Shown here piece by piece: positions 1 to 7,743 of a stretch of DNA of 35,828 nt. The position numbers were made by a program, and so were the translations under genes. The stretch's first letter is position 1. The number at the start of each line of letters is the position of its first letter. The notes under the pieces were generated by a model that was not told where the DNA came from, did not search any database, and saw nothing but the letters and a program-made list of their open reading frames with translations. Source of the stretch: Gammaproteobacteria bacterium UBA7803 (GTDB taxonomy: Bacteria; Pseudomonadota; Gammaproteobacteria; Pseudomonadales; Azotimanducaceae); contig DLCH01000041.1 in the NCBI GenBank assembly GCA_002480525.1, positions 938-36,765 of the forward strand, in the 5' to 3' direction.

Positions 1-161
1 ACGTTGAGCAGGGTGGACTTGCCCGAGCCCGACGGCCCGGACAGGCTGACGAACTCGCCCCGGCGCACCTCGAAGTCGACGCCCCGGAGCGCGTGCACGG
101 GCACGCTCTCCTGCCGGTAGACCCGGGTCACGCCCCGGCACGTCACCACCACGTCGTTCAT
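1..161 (-). CDS. ABC transporter ATP-binding subunit, LolD-like (N-terminal part only)
   Basis: Only the first 53 or so residues are in the window; the gene runs off the left edge. The reading frame begins MNDVVVTCRGVTRVYRQ and reaches a clear Walker A loop, GPSGSGKST, near residues 41-49, after the FEVRRGEFVSLSG strand typical of LolD/MacB/FtsE-type ATPases. Its ATG overlaps the stop of the upstream permease gene as ATGA, so it is the sixth gene of the operon led by tetR. The expected role is to power the three FtsX-type permeases encoded just before it, probably for moving a lipid or lipoprotein out of the inner membrane. The ATPase class is firm, the cargo is not. Walker B and signature motifs lie outside the window. 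Confidence 0.93.
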   Translation of the reverse strand, partial: MNDVVVTCRGVTRVYRQESVPVHALRGVDFEVRRGEFVSLSGPSGSGKSTLLN

Positions 162-1384
162 CGTCGCAAGGCCTCCAGAGGTTCGATGTTCACGGCCCGC
201 CAGGCGGGATAGAGGCTGGCGAACACGCCCAGCGCCAGGCTCATGCCGGCCACCAGAGCCAGGTCGCCGGGGAACAGCCGCGGCACCAGCACCGAGCGCA
301 TGCCCGCCATTTCCACGCCGGCGGCCCAGGCCGACAGGTCGATGCCGTCCGCCAGCGCCAGCACGCAGCCGGCGCCGATGCCGAGACCGATTGCGACGCC
401 CACCGCCATGATCAGCGTCGACTCGATGACCACCTGCATCACGATCAGACCGCGGCGCATGCCCACCGCGCGCAGCATGCCGAACTCCCGGGTCCGCTCC
501 ATCACCGCCGTGATGAGCGTGTTGACGAGCCCGAACACCAGCGCCCCCATCATGATCAGGAACCAGATGAACACCGCCATGTCGGCGAAGGCGAACATGG
601 CCGCCGCCTGGGGCTCGAGCTGCTCCCAGCGCAGCACGTCCTGGCCGGTGAACACGTCGCGCAGGCGCTCGGCCACCGACCGCTCACCGGGCCGGGTCTC
701 GTCGTCCCGCAGGCGGATGGACACCTCGGTCACGCCGTCGGCGTCGAGCATGGCCCGGGCGAAGTCGAGGCCGGTGAAGGCGAACGCCTTCTCGAGGCCG
801 GTGCCGTCGGCGTCGTACAGGCCGGCCACCCGGAACCCCGCCTCCCGGTTGCGGCCGTCGGCGCCCTGGCTCATCACCACCACCCGGTAGCCGACGTCGG
901 TCTGGAGCTGCTCCGCCAGGGCCCGGCCGAGCAGCAGCCGGTTGTCCTCGGGCCCCTCCAGGCGCTCACCGTCGACGGGCACGTCGGCGAGAAACGAGAT
1001 GTCCTCCCGGGCCGGGTCGATGCCGACGAGCTGGATGCCCCGGGTCTCCCGCTCGCTCATGATCACCGCCGGCACCCGCACCCGCGGCGCCCAGCCCGCC
1101 ATGTCGCCGGCGAGGCTGTCCGGCCGCCACTGCCGGGCCAGCTCGAAGCGCTTCTGGATGCCGGGGTCGTCCCGGTAGCCGGGGGCCAGCACCTTGATGT
1201 GGCCGGTCAGGTTCTCCACCGCGGATTCGCGCATGTCCTGCTGAAACCCGCGGATCAGGCTGTTCATGACCGTGACGCCGGCAACCGCCACGCAGATGGC
1301 GGCGAGCAGCATCGCCGTGCGGCGCCGGTGACGGAACAGATTGCGCCCGCCCAGGGCGAACAGCAGACCCAGCGGCACCCTCAT
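158..1384 (-). CDS. FtsX/LolC-E-type ABC permease (third of three)
   Basis: A 408-residue inner-membrane permease starting MRVPLGLLFALGGRNLFRHR. It has the FtsX layout: one N-terminal membrane helix (about residues 22-45), a large periplasmic domain, then three C-terminal helices. The family signature VNTLITAVMERTREFGMLRA lies after the second helix, and the protein ends in the usual PLEALRR tail. The reading frame stays open far upstream, but the ATG at 1384 is chosen because it overlaps the previous stop (ATGA) and begins the family-like sequence. Its own stop overlaps the ATPase start in the same way. It is more diverged from the two other permeases than they are from each other (LRAVGMRR instead of ALGMRP/AIGMRP), so it may be the LolE-like partner. 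Substrate unknown. Confidence 0.93.
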   Translation of the reverse strand: MRVPLGLLFALGGRNLFRHRRRTAMLLAAICVAVAGVTVMNSLIRGFQQDMRESAVENLTGHIKVLAPGYRDDPGIQKRFELARQWRPDSLAGDMAGWAPRVRVPAVIMSERETRGIQLVGIDPAREDISFLADVPVDGERLEGPEDNRLLLGRALAEQLQTDVGYRVVVMSQGADGRNREAGFRVAGLYDADGTGLEKAFAFTGLDFARAMLDADGVTEVSIRLRDDETRPGERSVAERLRDVFTGQDVLRWEQLEPQAAAMFAFADMAVFIWFLIMMGALVFGLVNTLITAVMERTREFGMLRAVGMRRGLIVMQVVIESTLIMAVGVAIGLGIGAGCVLALADGIDLSAWAAGVEMAGMRSVLVPRLFPGDLALVAGMSLALGVFASLYPAWRAVNIEPLEALRR

Positions 1385-2646
1385 TCCGGCCCCCGCAGCG
1401 CGTCCACCGGGGTGAGCCGGCGCAGCCGCAGGGCCGGCACCAGCACCGCGAGCTGCACGCCGAGCAGCATCACCAGCCCGGCGAAGCCGGCCGCCCACAG
1501 GCTGAACGCCGGATACATGCGGTCCGGCATGTTGTAGCGCGCCATGATCTCGGCGGCGTCCTCGGGCAGCGGAATGCCCGTGCCCGCGAGCACGGCGATC
1601 AGCGCGACGCTGACGGCCAGCCCCAGCGCCACGCCGAACAGGCCGAGCCACAGCGCCTCGATGCAGAGCTGGCGGACCAGCGCGCCGGGCCGCATGCCCA
1701 GCGCCATCAGCATGCCGAACTCCCGGGTGCGCTCGAACACGGTCATCATGAAGGTGTTCACCACGCTGAAGGTGACGATCAGCGCGATCAGGGCGAAGAA
1801 CAGGCGCGTGCTGAGACGCTTGATCTCCACCGTCTGCTCCGCCTCGGGCATCAGCGCGCGCCAGTCGAGCGCGGCGGCGTCGCCGCCGCCGAGGGCGGCC
1901 GCCACCGCGGCGCTGTTGCCCGCCCGGTCCACCAGCAGCACCACCGCGTGCGCCATCCCGTCGCCCAGGTTCCAGCCGGCGCGGAAGTCGTCGAGGGGAA
2001 TCTGCAGCAGGCTGCGGTCGAGCTCCGCCTGCCCCGTGGCGTACAGGCCGACGACCCGGGCCACCGCCGCGGCCACGCCGCCTTCCCGCGCCGTGCCGAG
2101 CAGGACCACCTCGTCGCCCACGTCGAGGTCCAGATTTCGGGCGAGGGTCTCGCCGAGGAACGCCTCGCCGGGCCCCTCGAGGTAACGGCCCCGCGTGACC
2201 ATGCCGGGCAGGCTGGACGCGCCCTGCTCCGCCGCCGGCACCACGCCCATCACCCGCGCGCCGAAGCTGCGCTCGCCCGCCGACACCAGGGCGAAGGACT
2301 CGGCCCGGGGCAGCGCCGCGGTGACGTGGGCGGTGGCGAGGGCCCGGGCTTCCAGCGCCGGCGCATCGTCGAGCAGGTGCTCGAGCGCCGGATCGTCGTG
2401 GTACTCGGGATGCTGAAGCTGGACGTGGCCGACCAGCAGGCGGGCGGTGTTGTCGATCATCACCTCGAAGCCGCCGTCCTGCATGGACACGCTCACCACC
2501 AGCAGCCACACCGCGAAGGCGATGCCGCCGGCGGTCAGCCAGGTGCGCCGCCGGTTGCGCCACAGGTTGCGCCAGGCCAGCGCCGCCGTGGTCACGCCGC
2601 TCCGGCGGCGCGCCGCCCGGGCCGGCAGCGCCAGCGCGCCGCTCAT
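1381..2646 (-). CDS. FtsX/LolC-E-type ABC permease (second of three)
   Basis: A 421-residue permease with an N-terminal cytoplasmic stretch, a LAWRNLWRNRRRTWLTAGG segment leading into the first membrane helix, a periplasmic domain containing a FALVSAGERSFGARVMG stretch, and three C-terminal helices around VVNTFMMTVFERTREFGMLM. It closely resembles the preceding permease (shared NLWRNRRR, SFGA, NLxxDVGxEVVLLG and FSVVNTF blocks), which suggests a tandem duplication. Both ends are ATGA overlaps with the flanking genes, so translation is probably coupled. It likely pairs with another permease of this operon to form the membrane channel of a LolCDE-like exporter; the partner choice cannot be read from sequence. 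Confidence 0.93.
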   Translation of the reverse strand: MSGALALPARAARRRSGVTTAALAWRNLWRNRRRTWLTAGGIAFAVWLLVVSVSMQDGGFEVMIDNTARLLVGHVQLQHPEYHDDPALEHLLDDAPALEARALATAHVTAALPRAESFALVSAGERSFGARVMGVVPAAEQGASSLPGMVTRGRYLEGPGEAFLGETLARNLDLDVGDEVVLLGTAREGGVAAAVARVVGLYATGQAELDRSLLQIPLDDFRAGWNLGDGMAHAVVLLVDRAGNSAAVAAALGGGDAAALDWRALMPEAEQTVEIKRLSTRLFFALIALIVTFSVVNTFMMTVFERTREFGMLMALGMRPGALVRQLCIEALWLGLFGVALGLAVSVALIAVLAGTGIPLPEDAAEIMARYNMPDRMYPAFSLWAAGFAGLVMLLGVQLAVLVPALRLRRLTPVDALRGPE

Positions 2647-3938
2647 GCCGCCACCCGCAGGGCGTCGACGGGTTTCAGGCGCCGCAGCCGCAGGCTCGGC
2701 AGCACGGCGGCGATCTGGGTGCCGACCAGCATCACCAGCGGCGCGGTCAGCAGCGCCTCGGCGGTGAACGTCGGATACAGCCGGGTCGGCATGTACATCT
2801 CCGCCGCCAGCCGCTCCAGATCCGCGCCCAGGTAGATGCCGACGTCAGCCAGCCAGGCCACCAGCAGCGCCGCGAGACCGACGCCGACGCTGGCGCCGAT
2901 CAGCCACATGAACACCGCCTCCCACTGCAGCATCGCGACGATGCCCATCGGACGCATGCCGATGGCCAGCATCATGCCGAACTCCCGGGTGCGCTCGAAC
3001 ACGGTCATGATGAAGGTGTTCACGACGCTGAACGCCACCAGGATCATCACGATCCAGTAGAACAGCGCCCCGCTCAGCCGGTCGATCTCGATGGCCTGAC
3101 GCAGGTCCGGCATGAGCGCCTCCCAGGTGCGCACCGCCAGCGGCGCACCGTCGCCCTCCGGCCAGCGCGCCGGCAGCGACCGGCGCAGCCCGTCGGCCAC
3201 CTGCCCGACCGCGCCGAGGTCGCGGGTGCGCACCACCAGCCGGTGGGCCTCGTCACCCAGGGCGAAGGCCTGGCGCACCGCGGCGAGGTCGGCCAGCAGC
3301 AGGCTGCGGTCGATCTCGGCGACGCCGGTGCGGAACAGGCCGGACACGGTGAGCACCATGGCGGCCACGCCACCGCGGCTGGCGCTGCCGAGCAGCACCA
3401 CCTCGCCGCCGACGTCCACCCCCAGATTGCGGGCGAGCGCCTCGCCCAGCACCGCGTCCTCCGGGCCGGCCACCTGGCGGCCGGCGAAGATCCGCTCGTG
3501 AAAGGACACGACCTCGGCCTCCCGCGCGGGGTCGATGCCCACCACCTGGGCGCCGAAGCTGCGCTCGTCCGCGGACGCCAGCGCGAACGCCTCCACCCGC
3601 GGGGCCACGGCCTCCACGCCGGGGGCGTCGGCCACGCGGGCCGCCAGCACCGACGCCGCCGGCAGGGTCTCCTCAAGCCGCTCGTCGTCGACGTAATCCG
3701 CGTTCTGGATCTGGAGATGGCCGTTCAGCAGCGACGTGGCGGTGTCCTGCATGGTTTCGTAGCTGCCGAGCTGAATGCACATGGACGTCACCACCAGGAA
3801 CACGGCGAAGGCGACGCCGCCGGCGGTCAGCGCCGTCCGGCGGCGGTTGCGCCAGAGGTTGCGCCAGCCGAGCGTGGGCAGCAGCGGCAGCGACGCCTCC
3901 CGCACGGGGCGGTCCGGCGTCAGTGCCGCTTCGCTCAC
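2643..3938 (-). CDS. FtsX/LolC-E-type ABC permease (first of three)
   Basis: A 431-residue permease. The start is a GTG at 3938 (MSEAALTPDRPVREAS), chosen because it overlaps the stop of the LolA-like gene as GTGA; the frame upstream is open but reads as non-protein-like arginine/alanine/glycine-rich sequence. It shows the LGWRNLWRNRRRTALTAGG block, first membrane helix, periplasmic domain and C-terminal helices with VNTFIMTVFERTREFGMM. It ends with RLRRLKPVDALRVAA, as FtsX-family permeases do. It is the closest relative of the next gene in the operon. A standard LolCDE transporter needs two permeases or a permease dimer; a third one here is unusual and could reflect alternative pairings. Confidence 0.92.
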   Translation of the reverse strand: MSEAALTPDRPVREASLPLLPTLGWRNLWRNRRRTALTAGGVAFAVFLVVTSMCIQLGSYETMQDTATSLLNGHLQIQNADYVDDERLEETLPAASVLAARVADAPGVEAVAPRVEAFALASADERSFGAQVVGIDPAREAEVVSFHERIFAGRQVAGPEDAVLGEALARNLGVDVGGEVVLLGSASRGGVAAMVLTVSGLFRTGVAEIDRSLLLADLAAVRQAFALGDEAHRLVVRTRDLGAVGQVADGLRRSLPARWPEGDGAPLAVRTWEALMPDLRQAIEIDRLSGALFYWIVMILVAFSVVNTFIMTVFERTREFGMMLAIGMRPMGIVAMLQWEAVFMWLIGASVGVGLAALLVAWLADVGIYLGADLERLAAEMYMPTRLYPTFTAEALLTAPLVMLVGTQIAAVLPSLRLRRLKPVDALRVAA

Positions 3939-4759
3939 GGGGTGGCTCCGCTGCGCAGGGCGAACAGGGTGAACAGGTCGTCGTCGAGCTCGACGTCGAA
4001 GTCGGCGTCCCGGTAGTGCACCTCGGTGTAGTGCTCGGCCTCGTCGAGCCGGCTCATGCGCATGCGGGTGGCGAAGGTGCGCCCGCCGAGCTCGCCCACC
4101 GCCATGGCCTCGAGCCGCTTCAAGGGTTCGAGGTCCTGATCGTAGAAGGTGTGGGACAGCAGTACGTAGTCGTCGCGCAGCACCAGCACCTCCTTGCCCC
4201 AGACCACCGGCGCGTTGTCGTGGGGTACCGCTTCCACCGTGTAGACCCGGTGTCCGTCCTGCTGCGCGGTGTCCAGCAGCGACAGGTCGTAGTGCTTGAG
4301 CAGCTTGTCGCTGCGGGACAGATCGTTGTACGAGAAGTCGGAGCCGGCCCAGCTCTGGGACATGAGCGAGAACGGCAGCCGGATGGTGCGGTTCAGCTTC
4401 GGCGTGTAGGTCCACATGCTGTCGCCCCGCTTGAGCGTGGCGTTGCCCGCGTCCCGGGCCGGCTCGGTGAAGCGGATGAGCGCGTCTTCCCGGCCCCGGG
4501 TCCAGGCCACCAGGCTGGAGCTGCGTTCCCAGTCCGGCCGGTGAATGACCATGGACATCTCGGCGTAGGAGCTCTGGCCACGAACCAGGTCCAGCGCGCC
4601 TTCCACCAGGGTTCGCGCCGTCGGGCCGTCGCCGGCGGCGACCGGATCGGCGTCGGCCCCGGCCGCGGCCGCGGCGTCGCCCGGCGCGCCCGACACCGAC
4701 GCCGACCACCACAGCAGCGCCAGCGCCGGCAGCAGACCGACCGCGCGCGCCGGGCTCAT
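3935..4759 (-). CDS. Secreted LolA-fold protein (outer-membrane lipoprotein-sorting family)
   Basis: A 274-residue protein with a signal peptide at residues 1-25 (MSPARAVGLLPALALLWW, then a small-residue cleavage region) followed by a low-complexity Ala/Gly/Asp linker. The mature part contains blocks such as VIHRPDWERSSSLVAWTRG, TYTPKLNRTIRLPFSLMS and WAGSDFSYNDLSR, characteristic of the family annotated as outer membrane lipoprotein-sorting protein, a relative of LolA/LolB. It should be a periplasmic, hydrophobic-ligand-binding protein that takes cargo from the exporter encoded downstream. The start at 4759 overlaps the tetR stop (ATGA) and its stop overlaps the next start (GTGA). Members of this family often sit beside FtsX-type permeases; the ligand is unknown. 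Confidence 0.88.
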   Translation of the reverse strand: MSPARAVGLLPALALLWWSASVSGAPGDAAAAAGADADPVAAGDGPTARTLVEGALDLVRGQSSYAEMSMVIHRPDWERSSSLVAWTRGREDALIRFTEPARDAGNATLKRGDSMWTYTPKLNRTIRLPFSLMSQSWAGSDFSYNDLSRSDKLLKHYDLSLLDTAQQDGHRVYTVEAVPHDNAPVVWGKEVLVLRDDYVLLSHTFYDQDLEPLKRLEAMAVGELGGRTFATRMRMSRLDEAEHYTEVHYRDADFDVELDDDLFTLFALRSGATP

Positions 4760-5442
4760 GCGCCCGCTCCCGCAGCCTGGCGCACCGGCACCGGATACGG
4801 CGCCGCCACGCCCGACACCAGCAGCTCCGCCATGCGGGCGGCGTGGGCCTCCGCGGACAGCGTCCCCGGCACCAGCGGCGCGGCGGTAACCACCGCGAAG
4901 ATCGCGTGGATCAGCACCTCGGCCCGGGCGGCCAGCTCGGCCTCGGGCAGGGTGCCTCCGGTGGCTTCGTCGAGCAGCTTCACGGTGACCTGCCGCTGCA
5001 GGTCGCCGATCTGGGACAGCACCGCGGTGTCGACCTCCTCCATGGCCAGCGCCAGCTCCCGGTCGCCACCGGTCAGCCGCGTCACCAGCGGCATCTCGCG
5101 GTTCATGATGAGGCCCTGGCGGATCATCTCGCGCAGCCGCTCCCGGGGTTTCAGCTCCCGGCGCCACAGCGGCTCGAGCCGGTCCAGGTAGCGCCGCTTC
5201 TCGCGGGCCACGGCGTGAAACAGCAGCTCCGGCTTGCTGCGGTAGTAGAGATACACGGTGCCCTTGGCCACGCCGGCGGCGCGCGCCACGTCCTCGATGC
5301 TGGTCTTGCGGTAGCCGAAGGCGGTGAAGCGTTCGGTGGCGGCGGCGAGTATCCGCTCCCGCTTGCGCGCCTGGCGCGGGTCCTGGTCCGGCTGGAGAAA
5401 CGCGTCGAGCCGGGCGCCGACGTCTGCGAGCAGCGAATCCAT
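4756..5442 (-). CDS. TetR-family transcriptional repressor, first gene of the export operon
   Basis: A 228-residue TetR/AcrR regulator. The N-terminal DNA-binding domain (about residues 25-75) shows RERILAAATERFTAFGYRKT, then SIEDVARAAGVAKGTVYLYY, which is the helix-turn-helix with recognition helix, followed by the typical RSKPELLFHAV. The rest is a ligand-binding domain without recognisable specificity. Two in-frame ATGs lie upstream (5469 and 5451), but the ATG at 5442 is preferred because it sits about 7 nt downstream of a near-consensus -10 box, implying a leaderless message; no Shine-Dalgarno sequence precedes any of the three. Its gene overlaps the LolA-like gene by ATGA. It most likely represses its own operon through the GGTCA sites in the promoter and is released by a lipid-like or toxic ligand. 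Confidence 0.9.
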   Translation of the reverse strand: MDSLLADVGARLDAFLQPDQDPRQARKRERILAAATERFTAFGYRKTSIEDVARAAGVAKGTVYLYYRSKPELLFHAVAREKRRYLDRLEPLWRRELKPRERLREMIRQGLIMNREMPLVTRLTGGDRELALAMEEVDTAVLSQIGDLQRQVTVKLLDEATGGTLPEAELAARAEVLIHAIFAVVTAAPLVPGTLSAEAHAARMAELLVSGVAAPYPVPVRQAAGAGA

Positions 5443-5444
5443 AC

Positions 5445-5476
5445 TGACCATTATGGTCAATTCGGTCATTTGGTCA
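5445..5476. promoter_or_regulatory. Probable TetR operator cluster (GGTCA/TGACC repeats)
   Basis: TGACCATTATGGTCA at 5445-5459 is a perfect 7-1-7 palindrome covering the -10 box and start region. Two further GGTCA half-sites occur at 5464-5468 and 5472-5476 in the same orientation as the right half (5455-5459), spaced 8 and 9 nt apart and running through the spacer into the -35 box. Occupation would block RNA polymerase, which fits autorepression by the adjacent TetR protein. Confidence 0.7.
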
Positions 5477-5477
5477 A
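5450..5477 (-). promoter_or_regulatory. Sigma-70-type promoter of the tetR export operon
   Basis: Read on the minus strand: TTGACC (5477-5472), a 16-nt spacer, CATAAT (5455-5450). Each box differs from consensus at one position. The predicted transcription start falls at about 5442-5443, that is, on or next to the chosen tetR ATG, so the message would be leaderless. Confidence 0.75.
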
Positions 5478-5517
5478 TCCCGACCCGCGCCGACGGCCCA
5501 CGGCGACCGCCGGACGC

Positions 5518-5988
5518 TCAGCGCCGGCGCCGGTGGAGGGAGACGACGTTGTCGCCCTTGAGCACTTCCTGCTTCAGGGAGAAGGCGATTTCCCAGGTGA
5601 AGACCCGGCGGACGCCACCGGCGTCGGCATCGCGCAGGAAACCCCGGCATCCGTAGCCGCGGGAGATGGAGAACAGCGCGAAGGTGGCGTAGAGGCCGTC
5701 ACCCTCCTCCCACACGAGACCGAGATTGGGCGGGCTGTCGAGCTTGGCGGTGCCATCCAGCCGGCGCGCGCCGAACCGGGCGTTGAGGGTGTAGGTGCCG
5801 ACGTCGTTGCTCGCCAGGCGGATGGCGATGCCCTGCTCGGCCTCGCCCTCGGCCTGCCAGCCGCCGGTGAGGGTGACGCCGTCGGCGTCCCGCTCGATCA
5901 GCAGGTGGCAGGCCAGCGGCAGCCCCCGGCTCTGGCCTTCGGCCAGCAGGCTTCCCCGACCCAGCCACTGACCGCTCTCGAGCATCAT
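5518..5988 (-). CDS. Hypothetical protein translationally coupled to SRAP
   Basis: A 156-residue protein I do not recognise. It begins MMLESGQWLGRGSLLAEGQ, is rich in beta-strand-like alternating segments (GVTLTGGWQAEGEAEQGIAI, TYTLNARFGARRLDGTAKL, LGLVWEEGDGLYATFALFSI), and ends in a basic VVSLHRRRR tail. No signal peptide or membrane segment is visible, so a cytosolic beta-rich protein is likely. The start at 5988 is taken because it overlaps the SRAP stop as ATGA; a second ATG follows immediately at 5985. Position as last gene after the aldo/keto reductase and SRAP suggests co-expression with them. Function not assigned. Confidence 0.7.
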   Translation of the reverse strand: MMLESGQWLGRGSLLAEGQSRGLPLACHLLIERDADGVTLTGGWQAEGEAEQGIAIRLASNDVGTYTLNARFGARRLDGTAKLDSPPNLGLVWEEGDGLYATFALFSISRGYGCRGFLRDADAGGVRRVFTWEIAFSLKQEVLKGDNVVSLHRRRR

Positions 5989-6698
5989 GGCGCGTCTGCC
6001 GGAACCGGCACCGCGTCGGCGATCGGCTCCAGAACCCGCGGGTCCTTGTGCCGGGCGTTGTTCACCCAGGTGGACACGGGAACCGCGTCCAGGTCCTCCG
6101 GCAGGCGCGGCGACAGCAGCGCCTTCAACTCGTCCGCCGGGGCTTCCGGGTCGAGCCAGCGCCGGGCGTCGGCCAGGCCGAGCATCGCCGGCTGACGGTC
6201 GTGGACGAAGGCGAGCCCTTCGGCCGCATCGGTGGTGAGTATGGCGAAGCTCTCGAGGGTCTCGCCGGAGTCGGGATCGCGCCAGCGGTCCCAGATGCCC
6301 GCCAGCAGCATGCCGGGGGACTCGTGGGGACGGATGTAGTACGGCAGCTTGCGGCCGCCGGATCCGCCGCCGGCGGGGCGGGCCCATTCGTAGAACCCGG
6401 AGACCGGCACCACGCAGCGGCGCTTGCGGAACGGGTCGCGGAACGCGCGGCTGCGCTCGACGGTCTCCGAGCGGGCGTTGAACATCGAGTACCGGGTGCC
6501 GGCATCCTTCGCCCAGTGCGGCGTCAGCCACCAGCGCATGGGCGCCAGCTCCGGCGCGCCGGCATCGTCCAGGCGCAGCACGACGATCGTCTCCGTCGGC
6601 GCGGCGTTGTGGTTGTCGGGCCCGGGGTGACGCAGCTTCACCAGTTCCATCAGCAGCCGCGACAGCGGATCGGCGTCGACGTTGAAGCGCCCGCACAT
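5985..6698 (-). CDS. yedK: SRAP/YedK (HMCES-type) abasic-site DNA-protein crosslinking protein
   Basis: A 237-residue SOS response-associated peptidase family protein. After removal of Met1 the conserved Cys2 (MCGRFNVDADPLSRLL) becomes the N-terminal residue that forms a thiazolidine crosslink with abasic sites in single-stranded DNA. Other family hallmarks are NAAPTE (about residues 31-36), the FNARSETV stretch with the conserved Asn and Arg, RRCVVPVSGFYEW with the active-site Glu, and the late VHDRQPAML containing the conserved His. Length agrees with E. coli YedK (about 222). It starts 2 nt after the aldo/keto reductase stop and overlaps the following hypothetical gene by ATGA, so the three are probably one transcript. 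No LexA-like box was recognised upstream. Confidence 0.94.
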   Translation of the reverse strand: MCGRFNVDADPLSRLLMELVKLRHPGPDNHNAAPTETIVVLRLDDAGAPELAPMRWWLTPHWAKDAGTRYSMFNARSETVERSRAFRDPFRKRRCVVPVSGFYEWARPAGGGSGGRKLPYYIRPHESPGMLLAGIWDRWRDPDSGETLESFAILTTDAAEGLAFVHDRQPAMLGLADARRWLDPEAPADELKALLSPRLPEDLDAVPVSTWVNNARHKDPRVLEPIADAVPVPADAP

Positions 6699-6700
6699 GC

Positions 6701-7645
6701 TCAGGCGTCGCGCAGCAGCCCGGCGACCGCCGCCATGTCGTCGGCGTCCAGGCGCCAGTCCGAGGCGGCGGCCGCGTTCGCCGCCACCTGCTCCGGAGAG
6801 GTCGCTCCGGCGATCACGCTGCTGATCACGTCCTGGGACAGCAGCCAGCAGAAGGCCAGCTCGACGAGGCTGCGGCCGCGGGCCTCGGCGAAAGCGGTCA
6901 GCGCCTCCACCCGGTCGAAGTTGCGCTCCGTCAGCGTGCGGCGGGCGAGACCTTCCGCCAGCGCCAGCCGGGTGCCCGCCGGCGGCTCGCCGGCGCGGGC
7001 GTACTTGCCGGTGAGCAGGCCGCTGGCGAGGGGAAAGTAGGGCAGCATGCCGAGGCCGAACCGCTCGCACGCCGGCAGCACCTCGTGCCGCACCGCCCGC
7101 TCCAGCAGGCTGTAGTGGTTCTGGGCGGTGACGAACGGCGTCCAGCCCCGGCTGCGCGCCGTCCAGTCGGCGTCGGCGATCTGCCAGCCGGCGAAATTGG
7201 AGTGGCCGACGTAGCGGACCTTGCCCTCCCGCACCAGGTCGTCGAGCACCGACAGGGTTTCCTCGATGGGCGTGGCCGGATCGGGCTGGTGCATCTGGTA
7301 GAGGTCGATGTAGTCGGTGCCGAGGCGGCGCAGGCTGGCCTCCACCGCCCGCCGCACGTAGCGGCGGGAGCCGCCCCGGTCCTGGGGCGTCGGCCCCGTG
7401 GCCATGGCGAACTTGGTGGCGATCACCACGTCGGGCCGCCGGCCGCCGAGGGCCTCGCCCAGCAGCGACTCGGACTGCTGGCCGCCATAGACGTCGGCGG
7501 TGTCGAAGAAATTGATGCCCTGGTCCAGGGCCGCGTCCACCACGGCCCGGGTGGCGGCGGCATCGATCCGGCCGCCGAAGTTGTTGCAGCCGATCCCGAC
7601 CTCGGACACGTAGAGTCCGGAATTCCCCAGCCGGCGCTGCTCCAC
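6701..7645 (-). CDS. Aldo/keto reductase
   Basis: A 314-residue NADPH-dependent aldo/keto reductase. The GTG at 7645 (MEQRRLGNSGLYVSEVGIGC) is chosen because it is preceded by an AGGGAGAG ribosome-binding site 5 nt upstream and begins the family alignment; the open frame extends upstream without protein-like sequence. The catalytic tetrad is visible: Asp in FFDTADVYGG, Tyr in the same segment, Lys in VVIATKFAM and His in YQMHQPD. The late block SSVIAGATSPEQVAANAAA matches the cofactor-phosphate-binding region of the YajO/Tas/Kv-beta-like subgroup. It reduces small carbonyls; the physiological substrate cannot be told. First gene of a three-gene minus-strand unit with SRAP. Confidence 0.93.
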   Translation of the reverse strand: MEQRRLGNSGLYVSEVGIGCNNFGGRIDAAATRAVVDAALDQGINFFDTADVYGGQQSESLLGEALGGRRPDVVIATKFAMATGPTPQDRGGSRRYVRRAVEASLRRLGTDYIDLYQMHQPDPATPIEETLSVLDDLVREGKVRYVGHSNFAGWQIADADWTARSRGWTPFVTAQNHYSLLERAVRHEVLPACERFGLGMLPYFPLASGLLTGKYARAGEPPAGTRLALAEGLARRTLTERNFDRVEALTAFAEARGRSLVELAFCWLLSQDVISSVIAGATSPEQVAANAAAASDWRLDADDMAAVAGLLRDA

Positions 7646-7743
7646 GGCATCTCTCCCTCTGTGATCGTCGGATGGTAACCGTTTGCGTTTCGCCCTGCAT
7701 TGGCGTAGGAAGCGAGCCACGTCAACGCCAACCAGAGGCCATC

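Noticed and set aside
1385..2563. Upstream extension of the third permease frame (801-codon reading)
   Set aside because: The extension runs out of frame through the second permease and reads as Arg/Gly/Ala-rich noise; the ATGA overlap at 1381-1384 marks the true start.
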